From assembly GCF_000004825.1 (NCBI RefSeq), contig NW_008805074.1, positions 620,001 through 684,000 on the forward strand: a stretch of DNA of 64,000 bases. The letters are read 5' to 3'. The stretch comes from Heterostelium album PN500 (taxonomy: Eukaryota > Evosea > Eumycetozoa > Acytosteliales > Acytosteliaceae). The notes below the pieces were generated by a model, which saw only the letters and a program-made list of their open reading frames with translations, ran no database searches and had not been told where the DNA came from. A program made the position numbers and the translations under genes. This document shows positions 54,625 through 64,000 of the stretch, one piece after another (the first letter of the stretch is position 1; each line of letters begins with the position of its first letter).

Positions 54625-57108
54625 TTTTTTAACTTTTTGTATAGGTATAAAAAAAGAATTACTATTACTTATTGGATTTAACTATTTGTTGAACACTGAT
54701 TGTGTTTATTAAATGAAAATCTAAAAAAAAAAAAGACTTGGTTGTTGGGTGTTAGCGAAGCGATTTATTTTTAAATTTAAAAAATGTATTGGAACCACAC
54801 ACAAGTCTGTTTGCCTGGTGAATTGATGATTTGCAAAAAAAAAAAACAGAACCGATTGTAAATAAAAAAGATTTCCAATCCGATATTTTTTTGTTTTATT
54901 GTTATTTTTTTTTTTTTCGTGTTTGTTTTTGGGATTTATTTTTTGTAGTTATGTTGATGTTTATGTGTGCGAATCATATTGTTTATTAGTCACTGTTAGA
55001 ATAATAAACAATAAAAAAATAAAGATGTGTATACCAGGGTTTTGGTATTCTGTGAAAAAAGTCAGGATATAAAAATATCCAAAGTTTTTTTTGGCAATTT
55101 TTTAGTAAAAGAACAAAATTTGATGGTTTGAAAACCTTCATGATTTCGTATCATGTGAGTTAAGTAATTACCTTTTTTGTATAATTAATTCAAAACAAAA
55201 CTGTATTTTTGTTTTTACAGCATATTATAAATATAATTGATAAAGTTATAAATAATTATTTATTTTAGTCTTTTTGGTAAAACATTAATTAACTTTTGGG
55301 TTTATATTTATAGATAAAGCTGTTTTTTTTTGTGATTGATCGTTTTGTAGATCTACATAGGTGGGTTGATCCAAAATTTTTTGCACTAAAAAATAGACCA
55401 CCACATCATGATTTAAGCCAAAAACAAAAACAATTTAATGAATTGTGTGTGGTTAACTCTAAATTAATTTGAATTTTCTAATTTGTTTTGCTAAAAAGTA
55501 AGAATGATGAATAATGTAGGTGGTATGTGAGTGATATGTTTGCGCAAACAATACATCATTTTTTCGTTGCAATGACATACACATATTTATTATAGTTTTT
55601 TTTTTGTTTAAAACCGATGAGAGTTTTTTTTTTTTTGTTGTTTTTGAAATTGGATTGATATCTTTTGGGTTATTGGACAAGCCGATCTAACCACAAACAA
55701 GCAAATCAATGAGTCATTATTTATTTTTGATACCCCACAACCTTTGAACTTTAGTTAGGTCATGGAAGGTGATGTCAAAACCAAATAACAAATATATTAC
55801 AAATTAATACATACAAATTACGCAAATCTGATGAATATAAACAAGCAGTGGTTGTTTGTTCAAAAAATGTGAATGTTTATAATTGTTGTTGTGTTGCAAT
55901 TTCGAAATTATTTATAAATTACAAAAAAACAATTGTTTACCTTTAATTATTATTTAAAAAGATATTTTAAAACATAATATAAACAATCTTGAATAACAAA
56001 GCGTTTGAATCCGAATTCAAAATTAAAGGGGTATAATAAAAAGTCAAATTTACCACCCCACACAGAGTGTGAAATTCGATTAGTTTAAAAGTCCACAAGA
56101 CAAACACAATAGTAAACTTGAATTTTCAATTACACATTTGTAATGGTTATACATTTATTTATTTTTATATTTTTACCTTTTTACCTTTTTATTGTTGTCA
56201 ACAAATTGTTATTGTTATTTTTTATGCTTTTTACAAATTTGAATTAATGCTTTAAATATTATATAAGATTTAAAGAAATAAAGATTCAAGTAAATGAAAT
56301 GAAAAAACAAAATGAAACTATAAATATTTATAGTTATTTTTTATTAAAGTTTTAGTATAATTACTTTTTACTAGTATTTGTTGACTCTCTTTGGGATAGG
56401 CAACGAATGGTTATTTTAGATAGAGGGATATCTTTTTAAACTAAAGTTTTGCTAAAGATCAGCTATTTTTCCAGGAAATGACATGTGATAAAAAATGAAA
56501 GAGGTTCTTCAGCAGTGTACACCCTTAAATTCTACTAATTTTTAATACTGATTGAAATGAATCTGTAACCACTATCAATTTAAAAATAAACCCGCCTAAA
56601 TTGTCATAGAACCTCTTGATTTTTTTTTTGTAAAACCAAAAATAAATTGGTTTTTTTACACCCCCATTACAATTTGTTTGGCATTTATATTTTTAAAAAG
56701 GTTTATTTATTTTTTTTTAATCAAAAAATATTTTTAAATAATTAAATCGATAGTTGTCATAATTTTTGGAAACCCAAGTATCCCAATTGAAGATAATACT
56801 CAAAGTCAAAGTAAAATTACTATTATTAAATAATAATAATCACCAGGGCTTATTTGTTAAATTTAATGCAATTTGGTTATGAATGATAAAATCGTAACTC
56901 ATTTTGATTTGCATTCTTTCCTTTTGATATAATTTCATTTTTGAATATTTGATTGAGTCAATGTCACTCTTTTAATCAATGTCATTCTTCTATTAATTTG
57001 AATTTCTATTGTTTTTTACATGAACAATTTTAATTGTTTGGAAAGTATAAATACTGGCAATGGAGTAGTTGTATTATAACATCAATTATTAATCAAACAA
57101 ATAATAAA
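54625..57108. other. Long A/T-rich spacer
   Basis: About 2.5 kb hold the promoter side of ABCB copy 1 and the upstream region of hssA-like copy 2. There are homopolymers and no convincing gene. The block at 56961-56998 is conserved with 27543-27580 (listed separately). Confidence 0.5.
56961..56998 (+). promoter_or_regulatory. Conserved upstream element of hssA-like gene copy 2
   Basis: ATGTCACTCTTTTAATCA followed by ATGTCATTCTTCTATTAATT matches the block at 27543-27580 with only a few differences and has the same direct repeat TGTCAYTC. It lies about 147 bases before the ATG at 57109. Confidence 0.5.
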
Positions 57109-57432
57109 ATGACTCTTATCAGTATTATTAAATTAATATATTTATATATTTAAAAAAGAAAAAAAAAATTCATTTATTTATTTCTAATCAAAATTTTTTA
57201 TTTAGAATCTATTTCATTGTTAGGTAACTCATTCTCTGGTTTCGAGAACAACTCTACCTACAATATTGCAGGAACCTCTGGAAAATCAACTATCGATTCT
57301 GAGAATCAAGAACAATGTTTTGGTTGGGGTAGAAGAAGAAGAACTACCACTGTTATCTTTGGTGATGTTAATGTCTTCAATGGTGGTGGAGGTTGTTGTG
57401 GATTTGGAAGTTGTGGAGGTTTTGGTTTTTAA
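57109..57432 (+). CDS. hssA-like short Gly/Cys-rich protein, copy 2 (two exons, 79 aa)
   Basis: Exons 57109-57121 and 57206-57432 give 79 residues. Exon 1 is the same 13 bases as in copy 1 (ATGACTCTTATCA). The intron is GTATTA...TTTAG. The protein starts MTLIKSISLLGNSFSG, shares QEQCFGWGRRRRTTTVIFGD with copy 1, and ends GGGGCCGFGSCGGFGF. The core from SENQEQ to DVNVF is almost identical in both copies, while the Ser-rich segment before it (about residues 17-36) is diverged. The 3' flank also matches copy 1 (AACAAATAAA then CTTGTTAGTTTAATATTTAAA). Between two ABCB genes, on the opposite strand. Resemblance to dictyostelid hssA/2C-type small proteins is by plan only. Function unknown. Confidence 0.7.
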
Positions 57433-57657
57433 AACTCAACACTTATTTTATTATATTTATTTTAAACAAATAAAATTTATTATCTTGTTAGTTTAATATT
57501 TAAAATAAAAATACTTTATAAATAAAAATTAGTAGTTTACTTTTTATTACTTAATAAGTTTTAAATAATTTAATGATAGGGTGAATAACAATCTGACAAC
57601 ACATTCGGTTTGTGAGGTCATTGATTTTTATTTGTTTATTGTTGTAGTCAAACAGAT

Positions 57658-60600
57658 TTAAAGTTGTCTTTGTACTAAATTGGCATAGAATCCATTCATT
57701 TCCAAGAGTTGTTGATGATTTCCAATTTCGACGACTTTACCACCTTTGACAACTGCAATGATATCGGCATCGATGATGGTGCTGAGACGATGAGCAATGA
57801 CAATTGAGGTTCTTCCTTTCATGACATTATCAAGTGCTTCTTGTACAACTGTCTCGGATTTGGAATCGAGAGCACTGGTTGCTTCGTCCAACAAGAGAAT
57901 CTTTGGATTACGAATGATTGCTCTTGCAATGGCAACACGTTGTTTCTGTCCACCTGAGAGTTGTGTATACTTATCACCGAGTTGAGTGTCGTATCCATCC
58001 GGAAGCTGTTCAATAAATGAATGAGCATTGGCTGCTTTGGCTGCAGCGACAACTTCTTCCATGGTGGCATCGGGTTTACCGTATCTGATGTTCTCAATGA
58101 TTGATCCGGAGAACAAGAATGGTTCTTGACCGACCAAACCGAAATTGCTTCTCATCCATGTCAAATTCAAATTGGTAATTGGAACGCCATCCAAAAGAAC
58201 TTCACCCTGGGCTGGGTCGTAGAAACGTTCCAACAAACCAATGACAGTTGATTTACCACCACCGGAATCACCGACCAATGCAACTTTCTTTCCAGCTGGA
58301 ATGGTGAGTGAGAAGTCGTTGAAGATCTGTTTGTTTGGACGTGATGGATAGGCAAAGTTGATATTTCTAAACTCGATGTCACCTCTGATATCTGGAAGAG
58401 TATCACCACCTTTGTTGAATGGATCAATCTTTGAGATCTTATCGATGAGCTTGAAGATAGCGTTGGTGGCAACTGTTGCTTTGGCCATGTCTGGTGCGAA
58501 AGCTGCGGCATTTCCAACACCCATAGCTGACATAACAATGGCAAAGAATACACGTTGCATCATACCATATCCGTGAATGCAAGTTTGAATGTAGATACAA
58601 CGGTCGTAGCTAACACCATAGATGTAGTCTGGACCAACACATTTGTTGAGATCGGATTGTGGTGCTTTCCATTCACCTTCTGAGACCAATTTACCTCCGT
58701 ACCAGTAACCAAGTGCCCAAATTAAGTAGGTGGTTGCCTGAGTGAAACCATAGACAAGACCAGCAGTATTGGCTTTCTTCTTGGCGATAGCAATTGGACC
58801 GGTCAAAGCAAACTTGAATTTGTCATAGACCTTCTTCTCGGCAGTGAATGAACTGACAGTACGAATACCACCGATCGCTTCGGTTGCAATTTGGGCGGAA
58901 CGAGCATATGATTTCTTGCTGTCCTTGGAGAAACCAGCCATGAAATCCATTTCCATTTTACCGGCGAAAGCAATAATAGGAACGGTGGCCAAAATGACAA
59001 GTGTCAACTTCCAACCGGCGATGAATGCAATGATAAGACCAGCGATAATGGTAACGATGTTTTGGATAATCAAACCAAGACGTTGACTTGTCATACCTTG
59101 TACCAAGGTGGCATCGGTTGCCAAATTGTTTGTGAGAACACCAGTTGAGTTCTCTGGCAAGTCAAACCATCCAATGTCTTGACGGATAATCGAACGGAAC
59201 GAGAAGTAACGGAGATGATAGGTGAGAACTTCACCGATGTAATCGAATGCACCGGCTTGGAAGATATTGGCAAGACCAGAAATGACAGCGAGTAACAAGA
59301 ACCAGAGACACATCTTGACAGCTTCATCGTAGACATCTTTAGAGTTGAAAACCTTCATAATCTCAGAGAAAAGAATTGAGAAAACTGGGAAGATTGCACC
59401 GTTTGCCAAAGCACCAATGGTACCGAGCAAAAAGAATGGCCATTCGGCTTGATTCATCTTGATAATACGTGAAATTGGAACACTGGACTCCTCTCCCTTC
59501 TTCTTGTTCTTCTTGTTCTTCTTCTTCTTGTCAGTATCACCGGATTGTGATCCATCGATTGAAGAATCGTTGCTCTCTTCAACTGAAGAAGAGGAAGCAG
59601 AGTCAGAAGTGTTGGTTAATGTCTTCTCATTATTATTTCCTGTTGCAACGCCTTTGGATTTGAGTTTCAATTTGGTTTCGTCGTCACCGGATTGTTGACG
59701 TTGGACGAGAGCAGTGTAGACTCCATTCATTGCCAACAACTCTGAGTGAGTTCCTTGTTCAACGATTGCACCTCCACGAACAACAGCAATGACATCGGCA
59801 TCTTGAATAGTTGTCAAACGATGAGCAATAACAATAGTAGTACGACCAACCATGAGTTTATCGATGGCTTGTTGTACGAGATGTTCATTTTGAGTATCAA
59901 GAGCACTGGTTGCTTCGTCGAGCAAGAGAATCTTTGGATTTTTGATCATAGCTCTTGCAATGGCAATACGTTGTTTCTGTCCACCAGACATTTGAACACC
60001 TTTCTCACCGACTTGAGTGTCATATCCTTCTGGAAGTGCAGAGATAAAGTCATGAGCATTCGCTGTCTTGGCTGCTTCAATGATTTGTTCCATCGATGCA
60101 TTTTCATTTCCATATCTGATATTATCAGCAATTGAAACACCAAATAGTGTTGGTTCTTGTGAGACTAAACCAATATTTTGACGAAGACATTTGACATTGA
60201 TATCTTTGATATTGACACCATCCATCAAGATTTCACCATCCAATGGATCATAGAAACGTTCCAACAATCCAATAACAGATGATTTACCACCACCGGAATC
60301 ACCAACCAATGCAACGGTTTGACCTTTCTTGATTGCCAAACTAAAGTTATTGAAAATTTGTACTTCTGGACGTGATGGATAGGCAAACGATACATTTCTA
60401 TATTCAATATCACCTTCGGCAACATGTTCAATACCTTCCTTTGAGAATGGATTGATCTTTGATTCACGATCAATTGTTTGGAAAATCTTGAAAGCGGCAC
60501 CTCTACCATTTGCGAAATTTGCAAGATTTGGAGCTGCTTGTCCTAAAGCCATAGCACCCTAGCATGGTGATTAAAGAAAAATGTTGTTAGAAAAAATATA

Positions 60601-61733
60601 ATTCAAATATTTATAGTTTAAGAACTATTTCTTACCATAATAACAGAAAAGAATACAGTTAATACATCAGAACCTTGCCAGTCACGACCAGCAACTGGAT
60701 TGTAGGTTTTATCGGTAATCAATTTGGCACCGTACCAGAAAGCCAAACTGTAGGAAGCAAACATAACAAAGAATACAGATCCAATACCCAAACCGTTGTA
60801 AACACCTTTCTTACGACCAATCTTGAGTGCTTCATTGAGATTGGCAGCGTATCTAGCATTCTCACGTTCCTCACCCGAGAAAGTTGCTACGGTTCTGATT
60901 GATCCAATCTTTTCTTCGGCGACAGCACCGGCTTTGGCGTATGCATCTTGACCTTTCTTGGTGAGATCGGTCATCATCTTGGTCATGAAAGCACCACATG
61001 CTGCGAGCAATGGAGTGACGGCGATAATAACCAATGCAAGTTGCCAACCATTGACCAAACCAATGATGAAACCAGAGATAAAAGTTGAGGTGAAATGAAG
61101 GAAATTACCAACTTTCTCACCGATTGCCTCTTGGAACAGCTGAGTATTGGAAGCGATACGTGTGGCCAACTCTGATGATTTGGTTACGTCGTACCATCCG
61201 ATTTCCTGACGGAGAATCGCTTTGAGATATTGTTTACGACAACGAACGGATTGACGCTCACCGGCAATCGACCAACAAGCAACTTCGAGATATGATGCGA
61301 AAAACATACCGATTGCGATATAGACAAAGTAGAGGGCGACAGCCGAGATTTCTTTGTAGACATCGAAATCTGGTCTTCTGAGTTCTTGGTAGGTGAATAC
61401 ATTCATAACCTTACCCAAGACGATGGAGAGTGCTGGCAGTGCAACACCGGCGGCAATGGCACCGATCGAACCGACAATCATCAAGGCACAGTCGAGTCCG
61501 TCGGCAAAACGGAACAATTGGAAGAATCCAACATTGCTGTTGTCTTCGACGGGAGGTTTGTCTACCTCGTCGGTCTTCTTTGGCGAAGAGGATCCCAAGG
61601 CAATTACGACATCTTCGTCGCGACCAGGCGTGCTGGCGTCACTATGAATAGCGGGTGGCAAATTTATATTGTTACTATTTAATGGCTCCATTGGAACTTC
61701 ATTAAAATTATTGTTGTTGTTGTTTTCGTCCAT
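57658..61733 (-). CDS. abcB: ABCB (MDR-type) full transporter, tandem copy 2 (two exons, 1332 aa)
   Basis: Exons 61733-60636 and 60558-57658 on the minus strand join in frame (GTAAGA...CTAG) to 1332 residues. The intron is in the same place as in copy 1. N-terminal Asn run, then TMD1 starting near residue 80, NBD1 (GDSGGGKSSV, MSGGQKQR, ILLLDEATSALD, VIAHRLTT), a Ser/Asp/Lys linker, TMD2 and NBD2 (GDSGGGKSTV, LSGGQKQR, VIAHRLST). It ends NGFYANLVQRQL like copy 1. Both catalytic sites look complete, so this copy should hydrolyse ATP. The two genes are almost identical in DNA over NBD1 and over NBD2 plus the end of TMD2, but clearly different in the N-terminal 70 residues, the linker and the TMD2 extracellular loop. 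This patchwork suggests gene conversion. Substrate unknown. Confidence 0.93.
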
Positions 61734-62276
61734 TGTTGTTGACGATTGAAAAACAATGGATTCACTACAACGATATCACTACAACTAAGATTAATACTAC
61801 TACTTTCTTCTAAATTTATAATTGGCTTGATTTTTCCAATCCAATCTAATTTTACTCGTGTTTAAGAAAATAATAATATTATTTTAGAAATAGTATTTGT
61901 TTCGATTTTTCTATAGATATATAAATTTGCAGAATTATAAATTCCCAACTATACTATATACCTACTAATAAAATAAATAATAATAGTAATTTGATTGATT
62001 AAATTTAAACTTTAGATCTATAAAAAAAGGAAAACAAAACTATTTATAAAAATATTATTAACTAAAAAAATATATATGAAAACTATAATAATTTTAATAC
62101 TATTATAATAAATATATATATAAACTGAGAAATAAAATTAGGTTAAATAGGAAACAATGAACAAATGATTTATGAATTGATTGATGAGATGAGTAGAGAA
62201 GGAAGAGTGTGATTTAATTTAAAATTAGTTTTTAGTTATAACAATGTAATTACTTAAAATTAATTTAGAACTCACC
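61734..62276. other. A/T-rich spacer upstream of ABCB copy 2
   Basis: This is the promoter and probable 5' leader of ABCB copy 2, with TA-rich stretches near 61900-62120. No gene seen. Confidence 0.5.
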
Positions 62277-62581
62277 TATGTGTGTGTGTTGTGTTTGGGC
62301 TTATAACCACCAGATGTAACCAACGAATTGATTGGGTGATTTGATGTCAAGTGAAGAGTGTCAGTGGGTGCAGATTTAGTGTTTACCACCAAGATAGATA
62401 CCACCGAACTGAAAATAAATAAATAAATAAAAAGTGATATTTGATTTTTGATACAAAATGATATTTAACAGTATTCCTCTGCTTTTTCTTGGCGATCTTT
62501 TTAATTTTCAACTGTTGAAACTCACCAAACTTAAACCAAAAATATAAAGTCGTGAGTTGAGTAGTCAGCTACTTACCCCAT
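62277..62581 (-). other. Exon-like island (small gene or 5' untranslated exon)
   Basis: Segment 62408-62277 has clearly higher G+C than its surroundings. On the minus strand it is bounded by an acceptor TTTTCAG and a donor ATAG|GTGAGT. About 170 bases upstream is ATGGG|GTAAGT at 62581-62577. Joining the two gives a 45-residue Thr/Ser/His-rich frame ending at the donor's TAG. In another frame the island starts FGGIYLGGKH followed by a stop, which looks more like a protein end and would need a micro-exon. It could also be a 5' untranslated exon of ABCB copy 2. The choice cannot be made from sequence alone. Confidence 0.3.
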
Positions 62582-63414
62582 TATTTTAGAGGAAATTTCT
62601 CAATAGATTAGAGAAACTAAAATTATCAAAAAAAAAAAAAAAAACGAACAATGCCAAAACGTGTCACAAATGTCAAATGTAACCCACCTTTCGATTTGAT
62701 AAGAAAACAATTAGGCGGGTTACAATTAAGGAAAAAAAAAAATTAAAAAAAAAGTCAAAAAACAAAAATAAAAATAAATATTTTCCCTCCCATTTTCTTT
62801 TACAACGATTTCATTATTTTAAAAAAAAATTTAAATGTAACTGATAAATCAATGAATCATACGCGATTTTAGGATCTTGATTGACGTCAATCTACACCAT
62901 GTTTATTATGATTCGATACATTTTATAAGGTTGTCGTGTTCATTCATCAATGCCAAAAAAAAATTTTCATTTCCAAAAACAAACAACAATGCAATAAATT
63001 AAATTATATTTTTAGTGGTTATGTCTTGTTTCGCAAGATATTCTCACTAATACTCATATATGAGAAATATCCTTGGAATTTTATTTTGAATACACATTTT
63101 TTTATTTTTATTTTTTACTAACTTGGGTTGGAAAAAGAAGAGGTAGTCAGGTCAGATCTACTATTTCATCCATCCTTCCTTCCCTCCTCCCTGGTAAGCT
63201 TAATTAACCTTACAATTATAAAGATTGTTGTTTTATCAACTAAATTAAAATATATATACACGATCGACAACAATAGGAAGATGATGATGATGACGATGAT
63301 GAATTCATGCTTATCGGGTTGGGTTGTAATATTAATATAAAATCTTTGATATAAAATAAAAATAAAATAAAAATAAATTTGTTTTTTTTTAAAAGTTATA
63401 AAATTAATTCATTT
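62582..63414. other. Spacer with an inverted repeat
   Basis: This is A/T-rich DNA between the exon-like island and the C-terminus of the right-edge gene. It includes the inverted repeat 62678-62724 and a GATGATGATGATGACGATGATG tract near 63281. No gene seen. Confidence 0.5.
62678..62724. repeat. Inverted repeat, 10 of 11 paired, 25-base loop
   Basis: TGTAACCCACC (62678-62688) pairs with GGCGGGTTACA (62714-62724) with one mismatch. The arms are C/G-rich against an A/T-rich background, which makes chance less likely. It lies about 100 bases upstream (minus-strand sense) of the ATGGG|GTAAGT donor at 62581. Confidence 0.45.
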
Positions 63415-64000
63415 TTATTTTGTATGAAGTAATTCATGAGGTGGAGAACATACTAATACTCTAATTGGTAGACTCCAATGAAGTGTGTCGACAAATGGGA
63501 TGTTGTGTTCATCGTTGTTAATGAGTACACCGACTATAGGATTGTTTTCATAGCGTTTGTGTCTTGTTGTTCCTGTAGATGCTCCACCTGTGCTTCCACC
63601 ACCACTGCCGATGAGTCCGCTTACACTAGAGTTGTTGGAGGTCGATGCACGTACACCAGGCAAACTGTTCGAACTGCTGTGTAACACGTCCTCCGAGATC
63701 ATAGCACCGCTATCCGAGCTGATATTACTCTCACTGTCACTCGGTATCTCTGAGATCACTCGATTACTCACAGACTTTGAGAGTTGTTGTAGATGTTGTG
63801 GTGGTGTAGATGGCATCGATTGTGATTGACTCAAATTATTATTATTATTATTATTGTTGTTGTTTACAGCTAAGTTTGATTGTTGTTGTTGTAATTGTTG
63901 AGGTGTTGTAGTTGTAGTTGTAGATGTAGTAGTTGTTCTTCCTAAATCTTCATTATAAGAACTACTCTTTCCAATTGATTTGGTTGATTGTAAATGATGA
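63415..64000 (-). CDS. Hypothetical low-complexity protein, C-terminal part (at least 194 aa, continues past the window)
   Basis: The minus-strand frame is open from the window edge to the stop at 63415, at least 194 residues. The visible part starts with Ser/Thr/Gln/Asn runs (HHLQSTKSIGKSSSYNEDLG then Thr and Gln tracts). It continues with a Ser-rich acidic stretch (SEIPSDSESNISSDSG) and a Gly/Ser linker. It ends in an ordered-looking tail containing RHKRYENNPIVGVLINNDEH and LHWSLPIRVLVCSPPHELLH. No domain is recognised. No membrane segment is seen. The conserved-looking tail and typical codon use indicate a real gene whose main domain probably lies beyond the right edge. Confidence 0.65.
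   Translation of the reverse strand, partial: HHLQSTKSIGKSSSYNEDLGRTTTTSTTTTTTPQQLQQQQSNLAVNNNNNNNNNNLSQSQSMPSTPPQHLQQLSKSVSNRVISEIPSDSESNISSDSGAMISEDVLHSSSNSLPGVRASTSNNSSVSGLIGSGGGSTGGASTGTTRHKRYENNPIVGVLINNDEHNIPFVDTLHWSLPIRVLVCSPPHELLHTK

Noticed and set aside
55731-55760. CCCCACAA resembling the class I RNA upstream element (DUSE)
   Set aside because: The flanking base does not fit the consensus I recall, and no stem-forming small RNA lies at the expected distance.

Overview
The window looks like nuclear DNA of a dictyostelid social amoeba. The spacers are extremely A+T-rich and full of homopolymers. Genes are compact, with short A/T-rich introns that start GTAAGT or GTATGT. Several proteins carry Asn, Gln, Thr or Ser runs, and families typical of dictyostelids are present (DD3-3, hssA-like Gly/Cys-rich proteins, ABCB transporters). 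Codons in housekeeping genes are more G/C-rich than I would expect for D. discoideum, so a Heterostelium/Polysphondylium-type or related species is plausible. That is an inference from composition only.

Layout. 1-3.3 kb is gene-poor and holds decayed coding remnants. 3.3-19.1 kb is gene-dense: an unknown acidic protein, RTF1 (PAF1 complex), a small probably GPI-anchored Cys-rich protein, RNA polymerase III subunit RPC9 (divergent from the next gene), cysteinyl-tRNA synthetase, a ten-exon WD40 protein, a mitochondrial class III aminotransferase and a DD3-3 homologue. 19-22.3 kb is spacer with decayed fragments. DNA topoisomerase I lies at 22.4-25.0 kb, followed by spacer to 27.7 kb. 27.7-32.8 kb holds an hssA-like gene, an acyl-CoA synthetase with a one-base frameshift, a secreted 12-Cys protein and a two-TM protein with a poly-Asn tail.

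33-38.5 kb is the most dynamic part. A roughly 1.7 kb segment is tandemly duplicated, and each copy encodes a 56-residue secreted Cys-rich peptide. The signal peptides are nearly identical while the mature parts differ strongly. Beside this lie two nested, 5'-truncated non-LTR retroelement copies directly 3' of a tRNA-Thr(TGT) gene, with a recognisable target-site duplication. 39-49.7 kb returns to housekeeping genes: 3-ketodihydrosphingosine reductase, a protein tyrosine phosphatase, a twin-CX9C protein, a PDAP1/HASPP28 homologue and an ER Grp170/HYOU1 chaperone ending in HDEL. 50.4-61.7 kb carries two tandem full-length ABCB (MDR-type) transporters on the minus strand with a second hssA-like gene between them. 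The right edge holds the 3' part of an unknown low-complexity protein.

No operon-like linkage is evident. Shared themes are transcription and translation (RTF1, RPC9, CysRS, TOP1), ER and lipid metabolism (HYOU1, KDSR, acyl-CoA synthetase) and export or secretion (ABCB pair, DD3-3, small Cys-rich secreted proteins). All exon structures were assembled by eye from reading-frame continuity and GT/AG boundaries. None has been checked against transcripts.
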